Assembly: GCA_026770025.1 (NCBI GenBank)
Contig: JAMXDE010000010.1
Location: 744,001-808,000 of the forward strand
Direction of reading: 5' to 3'
From: Craspedostauros australis
Taxonomy: Eukaryota > Bacillariophyta > Bacillariophyceae > Mastogloiales > Achnanthaceae
Length of the DNA: 64,000 bases
Under the pieces are notes generated by a model that worked only from the letters and a program-made list of their open reading frames with translations, was not told the origin of the DNA and did no database searches. Both the position numbers and the translations under genes were made by a program. Position 1 is the stretch's first letter; each line of letters starts with the position of its first letter. Positions 19,509 through 28,458 of the stretch are shown piece by piece.

Positions 19509-21975
19509 TCAGTCACCTCCATTGAATAGCGACTCGTTGATCAGCTCCAGCGCAGCGATGGCATCATGTTCCTGCTGTAGCTGCTGCAAGCGCTCCGCAT
19601 CAATCTTCGTCGCAGCGTGCCAGAACCGCTTCGCCTGACGGATGTTGTATTCCGCCTCCTTCACCGGATCGCTGCGCTGCGGGAACGTGTCGAAGTAGAA
19701 ATGGCCAGCGAATTGTGTCCGATGAAGTTGGTACATGATCTCCAAGGCCTGACCGGGATGGACGGAACCGAACATCAGACCGTCCTCGGCCGCAAGACGA
19801 GTGAAGCCATCATTCAGCTGGATCCCAAACAGCTTCCGCTTCCTCCCCACCATGGCGATGGATTGACCTGGATTCTCACCGGCCATGAGCATGTGGCCCA
19901 CGTCCAAGGTCAATCCCATGTTGGGTCTATCGATGTCATCCACCAACTGCATGGCGGCTCCTGTGGTCGGGACGGTGAAGAAGCGAGTATTTTCATCCGT
20001 CGGCTTGTACTCCAGCGAGAACTTGATGTCCGGAAAGGCATCGCAGCACTGGCGGAAGGCATCCACGAGCTGATCCCACTTCTGGTCGTAATTCACCTGG
20101 AACATGTAATCGTAGCCATCGTACGCGCTCCACACGACCACCTCGTCGCATCCAAGTTCTGCAGCAACCTCGGCAGCTTCCATTGTTAGACGAATCGCTT
20201 CCTTTCGCAACGATTCATCCGGATGGTTCATGGCACCGCGAGCAAACCTGGATGGGTACCGTAAGCAAACAGCGCCAGCCCGAAGCCCAGCATCGTCCAA
20301 CGCGGTTCTAGCCTCGGAGGCCGTCCAGGAATGAAAGTGCTGGGGGTAGTTGAAATCCACGCATGTTAAGCCGTCGATCGTCGCCTGTCGCTTGACAAAG
20401 TCAGCCGGGGTCTCGAGTGCATCGGAATATAGCTCGGGTCTATCTTTCATGGAATTCAGACGAGATCCAATGAGGAAAAGAAATTCGTCATCTTGTTTGG
20501 GCGCACCACCGCGAATGTGTAGGGATGCCGTGGTTGCACTGTGTGCGTCGGCGGTGTCAGGATGGAGTTTCTCCTCAAAGCGCTTTTCCACCGTCGATCG
20601 CGTTGGTGTGGAAGGCACGGCACTGTACAAATGAAAGGGCACATGATCAGGGAGTTGGTATGTGAGATATCAATAGCCAGGGGTGCAAGGGATGACACAC
20701 ACATAGGCCATGCATAGTTCTCACTCATACTCGTACGATCGTGGGTTCGCCTGGTATACTTCGAAACTCTTGAGATAGGATCCCCCCACTACTCGTGTGG
20801 TATTCGGTTCTCCGTCTGGTCGAATGTGCCACTCACCCTTGATGTTCCACCGCACACGACCCAGCCGCGCTTGCAAATTGCATGCATCGTTGCAACGGCA
20901 GCCCTTCGAGCAAGGAGACGGCGAATGCAGATCTGTAGCAGTCACCTGCCCCCGTTTCGTCAACAACACGTCCTTCCGACAGTTTGTAGGCAGGCTGATG
21001 CAAGACCTGCCCATCTTCAGTTAGCAACATCGAGCCGCGACTTCCTCTCGTGACGAGGACATTTCGAGCTCCCAGCTGCTGCAGCTGCCGCGCCTTCTTC
21101 AGAATGAGAGCATCTTCGCCCTCGCCATCGAGGTTATCAAGATCGTTCATTGAATCCTGAATGTTTCCAATGCCAGCGTCATCGCTGGAGGTCAATCGCA
21201 AAAGCTCAGTTTCATTGGGAATAATGTAATCGCAGCATCGCAGCATGTCCGATGAGATCGATCGATCTTCGCCTCCAACATCTTGAACCACGATGATACC
21301 ACCCTTCTGTTTGGCTGCTCTTGCGATGATGTAGTTGACGTACTCTGGAACTTCACGTTGCAGCATGACGCAAGAGACTCCTTCTAACATTTCGTCAATC
21401 TCATCTCTAGATATGGCCTTGCTCTTGTCGTCATCGTCATCGCCATCGACATCAGCATCAACTGTTGTCGTCGTTTCTAATGCAGCAGGAGCAGCATCAC
21501 CGATAAGAGTGTTCCGCTGATGCAGTTCCCAGGAACTCCAGCCGTCTGCGTTGCTCCCGCCACTGACAACGGCACTCACCGAGCCAGATTCTGCGAGAAA
21601 GACGTAGCCTCGTCCGCTGGGGATATCCGCGTGCGTCGTGCACCGCGATACATCGATGGATGCATCCTCGAGCGCATTCCGAAGCACAGTTGCTGCAGAA
21701 TCGTTGCCAAATTGGCCGAGAAACGCGACCTTCTGCTTGGAGAGCTTGGACGCGGCCACGGCCTGTGTGCATCCCTTGCCACCAGGCACATCGATGATGG
21801 GACTCTTTCCCTTTGGCACCGTGAGGTTCTCGCCCTCTTGCGGCAGTCTTGACACCGGGAGGAAGGTGTCTGCATTCAGCGAACCGACGACAAGGATCGA
21901 GGCGTCTGATTGCTGTACGAGTAGGCAGCAAATGGCCACAGCGGCTGCAAGCTTGATGCGCGGAAAGGAAATCAT
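19509..21975 (-). CDS. Fusion of a ribokinase-like (pfkB) sugar kinase with a xylose-isomerase-like TIM barrel, with signal peptide
   Basis: Two exons: 21975-20837 and 20622-19509, intron 214 nt (CAAGG|GTGAGT, acceptor TTGTACAG). The join restores the conserved pfkB end: His-Gln-Gly continues into Ala-Val-Pro-Ser-Thr-Pro-Thr-Arg. Product 750 residues. Residues 1-25 are a hydrophobic signal peptide (cleavage near Ser-Asp-Ala-Ser). The kinase domain (about 26-395) has the Gly-Gly-Lys-Gly substrate motif and the catalytic Glu-Thr-Gly-Ala-Gly-Asp (Asp345). The second domain (about 425-720) is an AP-endonuclease-2 / sugar isomerase-epimerase barrel with Glu-Tyr-Lys-Pro, Leu-Asp-Val-Gly-His, Ala-Gly-Glu-Asn, Leu-Asn-Asp and Gly-Ser-Val-His-Pro, which supply metal ligands in that family. 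The bacterial relatives of the barrel act on sugars such as rhamnose or erythrulose. A bifunctional sugar isomerase plus sugar kinase is inferred; the substrate is unknown. A bare signal peptide would place it in the secretory route or an organelle behind it. Confidence 0.85.
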
Positions 21976-22394
21976 TGAGCAGGACGGATCAATGTGATGT
22001 CACGTAGAATAGGTTCGTTGCACGCCCTGGGGTCCAATGAATTGAATCGAATTGAGGTGAAATGAAGAAGCTTCGTATTTATTATAGTTCTATATCAATG
22101 AAGAGGGTCAGCCATACCACTGTTCGTGTCTCTGAAGTGTGGTGGCTTGTTCATCTCCTTGGCCTCTGTGTTTGATCTTCCCGTGTTTGTTCGGTTTCGC
22201 TTCTCCCCTCGCTGATGGGTTTGGATCTTTTCGTGTCATCATGAAAGATACCTTTCATGGGCCTTCAATTGGAGACAATACGCTTCAGACATCGAAGCTA
22301 GTGAGACCCGCACCCTGCTCTGTTCTGCTCTACATCATCGATCGTGCGCATGGTACTCGTTGCACATAGGTCGTGGTCGAACCAACAATCGGCT
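21976..22394. other. Intergenic, promoter side of the kinase-isomerase gene
   Basis: About 420 bp between two minus-strand genes; it should hold the promoter of the fusion gene and the 3' end of the solenoid gene. Nothing else is seen. Confidence 0.5.
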
Positions 22395-24464
22395 CTACTC
22401 GTACACGGCCTGCAACAACACTTCGGAAAGCTGAATCACAAGAGTGGACAGATGTTGTTGAATCGCAACATCCGTGTCATGTCTGTTGGACTCCAATACG
22501 AGCCAAGGTAAGAGCTTAGGGTACGCTCTCCAAAGCGAAGGGACTGACTCGCTCGACATCGGCAGGATGGCCGAAATGATGCGGATGACGTACATTTGGA
22601 TGATGGGGTGAGTTGGTGACTGCAACAACGATCCTACCACAGCGTCCAAGAAGACACTGGTCTTTGTCAACAGATCATGATTGGCAGGGTTCAAACTCCA
22701 TGTCTTGAGAATATTCAATGCCCGGAGCTTGTACAAAGCATGGCGGTGCTGGAAGATGTGAAGGACCCTGTCCAACGCATCCGTTTCTGTCAGAAAGAAG
22801 AAGGATATCTGGGAATACGACGACACGGTCTCCATGCATCGCAATGCGTGCATGCGGATCTTGCGATTGCGATGCCCCAGCAAATGGACCACGTGCAAGT
22901 AGATGCGTGTCTGATCGCAGGGTAACTCAACGATTCTGCAGAATGCTTTGGCGGCGGCCCTGGCCACCTTGCCATCGGAGGCTTGGTACAGCGCGATCAG
23001 CTTGTTGACGAAGGGCAAGTTGACTCCGGTGTCGATCATGAAAGCGTCGCAGAGGGTCGCGATCGTGAGGGATAAGATTTTGGGATCGGCCTCATCCTCC
23101 AGGCGGAACATCAGGCATTCCACGATCAGCTCGAGGTTTTCCGTCGTGCTTGTGAGGAGGATCATGGCGGCCACCATATCGTTGAGGATGCGGCTCAGCA
23201 CTTGCAGGGCCTTCTTGCGCATCGGCGGCCGCGGGTCTTCGAGAAGTTTGGCGATTGCGAGGATGGCGCAACGTCGCTTTGCCATCTTCTGCCGCAGCTG
23301 GCTGGATCGGGTCACTATCCGGTCAAAGCAATGCAAGACGGCCGCCTGCTGCGTCGGACCGGACACCATGGCCGCAACGCTGAGAATGGAAATCAGGATG
23401 CTGGAATCATCTTCGATCTTGGCCACGGCATGCCGTTGCTGCCCGCGTTCGGGGTTGTCCAGGAACTCCGTGAAGACCATGGCCGTGGCGATGCGGATGT
23501 CGTTGGAGATGGGAGATTGGAGGATGATCCTGAGGGAATCGAGGAGAGGCTCGGAGGCGTGGGGGACGTGCGGGCGGATGCAACGCACAGATCTCATGAC
23601 ATTGCCGAGAATAACCTCCTGGACTTCGAGGCTGCCGTTCCAAGAGCCGAAGTCATTGGCGAGCCTGTGCAGCGAGAGGACGAGGTTGGAACCGTAGGAA
23701 TCGATTGATGTTGGGGACATGCTGTGCTGCGAGGCCATGAGGATCATGGCGAGAGAGTTGGTGAGGACGGACAGCTGCACGGCTTCCATCATCGAGAAGG
23801 ATGGCAGAGGCTGCACGTGAGACGTCAACGGAGCCGCGCTGAGCCACGTGTACAAAAGGTCAACCAGCGATTCCGCAATGTTGACCCGTCCGTGCACGTC
23901 GGTCGCCTTCGTGGTTTGAGATGCCGATTCAACATGCTTCTGCAACTGCTGGTCTGTACTTGTGTTTGCATTTGCATTTGCATTTGCATTTGTGTTGGTT
24001 GTTGTTGTGGTTGTTGTTGTGGTTGGTGGTGCGTTTGTGTACGGGTATGTAAGAGAATGGAATGCATGTGAATGATCGTCGAGAAGGAATGCATCGATGG
24101 CATGAGGATCCCGATTCCTTGGAGGCGGGTTTGGGTGTGTGGCGTTGGTGGCAATGATAGCGAAGTTGTTGCCATTGTCGCTGCTCTGGTAGTCATCGTC
24201 GACGCTGTTGCTGTGATTTCTATCCCTGCCGTCGCTGCTCCTGTTGAGATCGCTGGTATCAGTAGTGGCGGTGGATGTAGAGATTGTGCTTGTGGAGGGA
24301 ATCGTGCCCAGCGTCGCAAGTGTGGCTGCCGTAAATGCAGTAGCGGTTGATGCTTCTGTGATGATGGAAGTGTCGACATGCTCGTATATGAAGGACTTGG
24401 AACCTTGCTTGCAAGTCTGAGTGGGGTATTGGACGATCGATGGGCACGGTATCACATTCGTCAT
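22395..24464 (-). CDS. ARM/HEAT-repeat alpha-solenoid protein with low-complexity N-terminus
   Basis: A single exon of 689 residues from the first in-frame ATG (24464-24462), which follows an in-frame stop a short way upstream. The first 180 residues are Thr/Ser/Asn-rich, with a Thr run followed by an Asn-Ala repeat coded by a GCATTT-type tandem at about 23960-23995. From about residue 200 to the end the protein is a run of amphipathic helix pairs typical of ARM/HEAT repeats: Ala-Ala-Val-Leu-His-Cys-Phe-Asp-Arg-Ile-Val, Ala-Ile-Leu-Ala-Ile-Ala-Lys-Leu-Leu-Glu-Asp, Ala-Leu-Gln-Val-Leu-Ser-Arg-Ile-Leu, Arg-Ala-Ala-Ala-Lys-Ala-Phe-Cys-Arg-Ile-Val-Glu and Met-His-Ala-Leu-Arg-Cys-Met-Glu-Thr-Val. 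Such proteins are scaffolds or transport adaptors. I do not recognise the family and give no function. Confidence 0.72.
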   Translation of the reverse strand: MTNVIPCPSIVQYPTQTCKQGSKSFIYEHVDTSIITEASTATAFTAATLATLGTIPSTSTISTSTATTDTSDLNRSSDGRDRNHSNSVDDDYQSSDNGNNFAIIATNATHPNPPPRNRDPHAIDAFLLDDHSHAFHSLTYPYTNAPPTTTTTTTTTNTNANANANANTSTDQQLQKHVESASQTTKATDVHGRVNIAESLVDLLYTWLSAAPLTSHVQPLPSFSMMEAVQLSVLTNSLAMILMASQHSMSPTSIDSYGSNLVLSLHRLANDFGSWNGSLEVQEVILGNVMRSVRCIRPHVPHASEPLLDSLRIILQSPISNDIRIATAMVFTEFLDNPERGQQRHAVAKIEDDSSILISILSVAAMVSGPTQQAAVLHCFDRIVTRSSQLRQKMAKRRCAILAIAKLLEDPRPPMRKKALQVLSRILNDMVAAMILLTSTTENLELIVECLMFRLEDEADPKILSLTIATLCDAFMIDTGVNLPFVNKLIALYQASDGKVARAAAKAFCRIVELPCDQTRIYLHVVHLLGHRNRKIRMHALRCMETVSSYSQISFFFLTETDALDRVLHIFQHRHALYKLRALNILKTWSLNPANHDLLTKTSVFLDAVVGSLLQSPTHPIIQMYVIRIISAILPMSSESVPSLWRAYPKLLPWLVLESNRHDTDVAIQQHLSTLVIQLSEVLLQAVYE

Positions 24465-25094
24465 GGTTGCCACGGTTTCCGAAGGATTTGATAAGGATGA
24501 TCAGCGCTGCTTTGTGGCGTCTTGATGGCTTCCTCGAATGTTCTGGTTGTGCAGCAATTGTATCGCCGTCTTCTTGTGACCATTCTGGAAACAAAAGAGC
24601 AGGAATCACAGACCAACGATCATCATCGTGATGGTTTGTATTTGACGCATACTCGTATGGTACCCTGCTCCCATCACCTCCTGTCATGTCGGAGAGTATA
24701 ATACTCTACTCTACTCTACTCTACTCTGCACAAATACTGAGTGCTCTGTCAATGAGGAAATTGCTTTGTTTGCGCTCTGCGTATCCAAAATGTGAGGCAA
24801 GGAGAGACTCCCACAAATGTCGGTCGTTGGAGTCGAACCGAACACAATCTTTGGCACTTTTGGCGCTTTTCTTCATCTCTCTCTCTGTCTCTGTCCTTGT
24901 GTGGAGTTGGCAGGGGGTTCGTGAGAGTGTTGTGGGAATGCTCTGAACGATGATGGCAATTGCGCAGTCACTCGCAACGGTGGGACACCTCAAAAGAACA
25001 AGACGAGGTGGCGTCTCTATGAGCTTGATTCAGAATCGATCCACCACCATCATCAACCACCGCCACTGCTCGAGCCCCAGCTGCCTCACGTCAA
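24465..25094. other. Divergent promoter region with a TACTC tandem
   Basis: It lies between the solenoid gene (-) and the PX gene (+). Five copies of TACTC occupy 24702-24726. ACGTCA lies a few bases before the PX start codon. No gene is supported. Confidence 0.5.
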
Positions 25095-25499
25095 ATGTAT
25101 CTATCCCCACAAGATTGGTCACCGCGGTTTGATGACTCCTTCTTCACCATCCAAATCCGATCCTTCCATCGGCTTTCTGCGATGCCGCAACGGAGACTCT
25201 GCGGCGGCAACACGCACCATCCCGCGTATTACTATGAAATCACAGTGCGCCGCGGACATGCCGAGTGGAAGGTGATGCGACGCTATTCCGAATTCCAGTG
25301 GCTGCATCGTCAACATGGAATCAGCAGCAACAGCAACGAGATGACGTTGCCCACGGGCATGTGCTTCTTGGAGTTGCACAGTGATGATCTGGCGCGTCGG
25401 CGGTTGGAGCTGTTGCAAGAGTACATGGATGATCTGTTGCGGGTGTCCGGGAACTCCGATTCGGAGGCGGTGCGGACGTTTTTGGAGTTGGATCGATGA
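25095..25499 (+). CDS. Small PX-domain protein
   Basis: A single exon of 134 residues made almost entirely of a PX (phox homology) domain, which binds phosphoinositides on endosomal membranes. Visible parts: Tyr-Tyr-Tyr-Glu-Ile-Thr-Val-Arg-Arg (first strands), Trp-Lys-Val-Met-Arg-Arg-Tyr-Ser-Glu-Phe-Gln-Trp-Leu (the conserved Arg-Arg-Tyr-Ser-Asp/Glu-Phe motif that contacts PI3P), a Leu-Pro-Thr-Gly loop, and Leu-Ala-Arg-Arg-Arg-Leu-Glu-Leu-Leu-Gln-Glu-Tyr-Met-Asp-Asp-Leu-Leu (final helices). No second domain (BAR, SNARE, kinase) is attached, so it resembles the stand-alone sorting nexin SNX3/Grd19 in layout. The start follows a short leader, Ser-Pro-Gln-Asp-Trp-Ser-Pro-Arg-Phe. A membrane-sorting role is inferred from the fold only. 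Confidence 0.78.
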   Translation: MYLSPQDWSPRFDDSFFTIQIRSFHRLSAMPQRRLCGGNTHHPAYYYEITVRRGHAEWKVMRRYSEFQWLHRQHGISSNSNEMTLPTGMCFLELHSDDLARRRLELLQEYMDDLLRVSGNSDSEAVRTFLELDR

Positions 25500-25799
25500 G
25501 GTGGAGTGAGAGGCGTTGAGGTTTTTGAAGAGAAAGGGAGGCACAGAGCAGAATGATGATCAGCGGAGTCGATAGATCACTTTGGGCAGGATTTGAGGAG
25601 GGTTTTAAACAGTTTTCAATAGTGCGATGCTATTCAAAGGTATTGATGGTCTCGGTGCTATACTCGTTTTCCAATGCTTCATGCGACGAGCACGCCTATG
25701 GCAAACGTGACTTGAAGTTGCGTGGAAGCGCGTTGTGGCTTGGTCTAGTAAAAATTTAAGGTGGTCTGGTTCAGTAAGCGACGGTGGTTGGCTGAGGCT
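25500..25799. other. Convergent 3' intergenic region
   Basis: Between the ends of the PX gene and the carbonic anhydrase gene; no gene seen. Confidence 0.5.
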
Positions 25800-27145
25800 T
25801 TAGAAGAGGAAGGCCATGGCGGCGACGGCAACCGAAGCAAGTCCCAAAGTCAGGGTAGACGCACTGGAGTCATCAGCGGTTGGTGCGGCAACTGGAGCCT
25901 CGGCGGAATCAGACGAAGTCTCGTCAGCGGTTGGGGCAGGCATTGGCTTCATTGGATCGTCGAATCCGACTGGGCAGATGCGCTCGACGACACGTCCGTT
26001 GAGTGGCTGCGGTGGGCGGCTTGTGCTTCCGGCTGGTCCGGCGTTGGTGCCCAGCTTGCAGGAGTCCTTGTCGGTGTATCTCAGCACGAGACGAGCGAGA
26101 CGTGCGTACTGGGATGGGGTGATGGAGACTGGCTCGTCGGCCAAGTTCCACCAGACGACCTCGGAGCATGGTGGGGTGGTGAGGCCTCCGTCGTAGTGGT
26201 AGAATGTGGCACCTGGCTCGATGAGGTCGTATGGAGCAATGACGACCTGCTCGGCCTCGGCGAGGAGGTTGCGGCCGGTGGCCTCGAGCATGCGGGATCC
26301 GCTGGCGACGCCGCAAACATCGTCGTTTCCAGCGAAGACGTTCTGCCATCCATCGAGAAGGAGGTCGAAGAGCTTGTTGGTCTCATCGGCGTCTGGCTGG
26401 ATCATCATTCCGACGACGGCGAAACGGTCTCCATCGACCTCGGCGTGGACGGTGTGGAGCTCGGCACCGAAGTACTCTCCGTCGATGGTGTGCTCGGAGC
26501 TGGTGTGCACGTGGAATTGGAGGGCCTGGTAAGTTCCCTCGATGCCCGGGATCTTGAAGGTTGGGTTGGTGCATCCGGTGCCTGGGTAAGACGCCTTGAC
26601 ACCGGTGTTGGTCAGCGCGTAGCTGAGGTCAGCCGGACGGCATGTTCCGCGCTGTTATGATAGTCGCCAAGTGGTGATGATGAGTGATGGGCGGACAGTG
26701 GGAATGCAAGTGATTATGTGAGTTGTCATGTCAGTCTGCAATCGGTATTTTCGCGGCAGCCCTTTCCATGAGGCTTTCTCATGGTCTCTTCATCTTTCCA
26801 GATCACCGTGGCTGATGCGATCGCAATCACATGTTTGGCATTCCATTCCATTTTGCTTCAGCCCAACACAAGCAGAACTATCAGGCTCCATCGGATCATC
26901 CACAGCCATCGTCAAGAACTCACAGAGAAGGAGTAATCCTCGAAGCGGTCGCAGGCCTTGGTCTGGACAGCGATTGGGCTGTTCTTCTTTCCATCGCACT
27001 GGTTGTTGTCGATTGGAAGGACACCCCACTGGGCTGGGCCGTTGACGGCGCTTGGGTCGTAAGAGAATGGAGCGCTGGTGGCAGCGAAGGCACCCATTGG
27101 TGCGGCGGTGGCGACGAGGGCCAGGACGGCGGTACGGCTGAACAT
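25800..27145 (-). CDS. Alpha-type carbonic anhydrase with signal peptide and hydrophobic C-terminus
   Basis: Two exons: 27145-26924 and 26651-25800, intron 272 nt (TCT|GTGAGT, acceptor CATAACAG), product 357 residues. The enzyme interconverts CO2 and bicarbonate. Residues 1-20 are a signal peptide ending Met-Gly-Ala-Phe-Ala-Ala; the Phe after Ala could also be read as an ASAFAP-type plastid signal. The zinc ligands of the alpha family are His121 and His123 (Gln-Phe-His-Val-His) and His140 (Glu-Leu-His-Thr-Val-His), with Glu127 between. Tyr-Asp-Gly-Gly-Leu-Thr-Thr-Pro-Pro-Cys-Ser-Glu is the substrate-site loop. After the domain comes a Pro/Ala/Thr/Ser-rich linker and a final hydrophobic stretch of about 19 residues with almost no tail, as in a GPI signal or a membrane anchor. 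A role in carbon concentration at the cell surface or plastid envelope is likely. Upstream TGACGT motifs suggest CO2/cAMP control. Confidence 0.93.
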
Positions 27146-28458
27146 GATGTTGGATGGTGTTGGACGTGGTTGGTCGTTGGGTGTTGTCTTGAAGAACGGG
27201 TGAGGGAGTTGATGTCGCTCTCGATTGAAAAAGATGAGGGGAAGGAGATGAGATCGGGAACGGATGCAGAAAGGTCAAGGGAGATGCGGGTTGTGCGTTT
27301 CCGTCAGGCGGAAATCAGCCACCAGGGAAAGAACGGAAACGAGGATAACCGCCTTGTTGGGCAACGACAACAACAGTACTTGGACCATGCTCACACAACA
27401 GCCCATGTGGCAACGTGACGTGATGCGCTGTGACGTTGCTCCCAGCAACCATGCCAACAACAGCAGCGACTGCGTGTGTGCGTGTGCATCCGTGAAGACC
27501 AATGATCCTCGTCACGTCGTGGCTGCGCGCTAATAGTGATGACGTATCCAAATCTAATGACGTGGTGATCCTATCCGACCAAACCAGGCGGATGCGCTCG
27601 TTGTGCAAGACACGTCACGGAAAAGCGGAAAGAAGCAGTCTGTCAGTCGTCCGCAGATACCACGCTGACGAAAACGCTTGAAGATAGCCGTTATTGTACA
27701 CATGACTTGGTCGTGATGAAATGCAAGCGTTGATCCACTTGATCAGAAGGACTAAGTCACTCCTGACAACCACCACGACAGTACTAATCATAAAGTATAT
27801 TTTAATCGTAGTACCTTGTGAAGACAAAACGTGGTATCTGTTTTGGCACCGTGACAGTTGCAGATGGATACAACAACGTCACTTTTCTCAACACATGTCA
27901 CACCTTCAAACACAGAGACAAAACACACGTCGCTGTCATCCAAATTCGGGTGTGGGGGAACCGATCCGTCCTTGTGCTTGCGTTTCCTTTTGTGTTTGTG
28001 GCTTCGTGGGAGGACGTGTGCATGTCCGTGAACTCGTGGGTGGATGAAATGTGGCACATCATCTTTTGGTTGATCGGTGGTTGTATTTGCGGTTGCGTCC
28101 ATTCGTGCCTCCATCCTTTCTCAGCCGACCTCTTCAACCATCTCACAGAATCAATCTGTTCGGTGCAAACACAACACAACGCAACGCAGCGCAACACAAC
28201 ACAACACAATACTCGAGCAAAACACTTCGATCGCGTCATACATACCCGTACTAGCACACGTATAATACCATACAAACACAAGTCGACGACAGCAAGAGCA
28301 TCCTCATATTCTTGCTCCGAGTTCATCCACCACCCACCATCATCTGTGAGCCCTGCGAGTATTCATCAATCCACGCGTTCACTTGATCCACCAAAGTACC
28401 CACAGCACACTCTCTACTCAATTGGATCCAATTCAATTCAATTCAATTCAACTCAATC
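27146..28458. other. Divergent promoter region between carbonic anhydrase and TLC-domain genes
   Basis: About 1.3 kb. The half near the carbonic anhydrase holds the TGACGT cluster listed separately. The half near the TLC gene has ACAAC/GCAAC-rich repeats at about 28170-28210 and an ATTCA repeat at about 28430-28456 just before the start codon. Frames here are short and unrecognised. Confidence 0.55.
27416..27617 (-). promoter_or_regulatory. Cluster of five TGACGT motifs (CCRE-like) upstream of carbonic anhydrase
   Basis: TGACGT occurs on the plus strand at 27416-27421, 27431-27436, 27540-27545 and 27558-27563, and on the minus strand at 27612-27617. They lie 271-472 bp before the carbonic anhydrase start codon, in two close pairs (15 and 18 bp apart) plus one. 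TGACGT is the core of the CO2/cAMP-responsive elements of the Phaeodactylum PtCA1 promoter, bound by a bZIP factor. Chance would give roughly 0.1 copies in this length. Confidence 0.55.

Noticed and set aside
20456-20728. A separate small gene between the kinase and isomerase parts
   Set aside because: The frame overlaps the intron and is explained by it; the pfkB C-terminal motif continues cleanly across the splice instead.
24800-24860. Possible tRNA T-loop (GGTTCGACTCC on the minus strand)
   Set aside because: The flanking bases do not form the T stem and no cloverleaf can be drawn around it.
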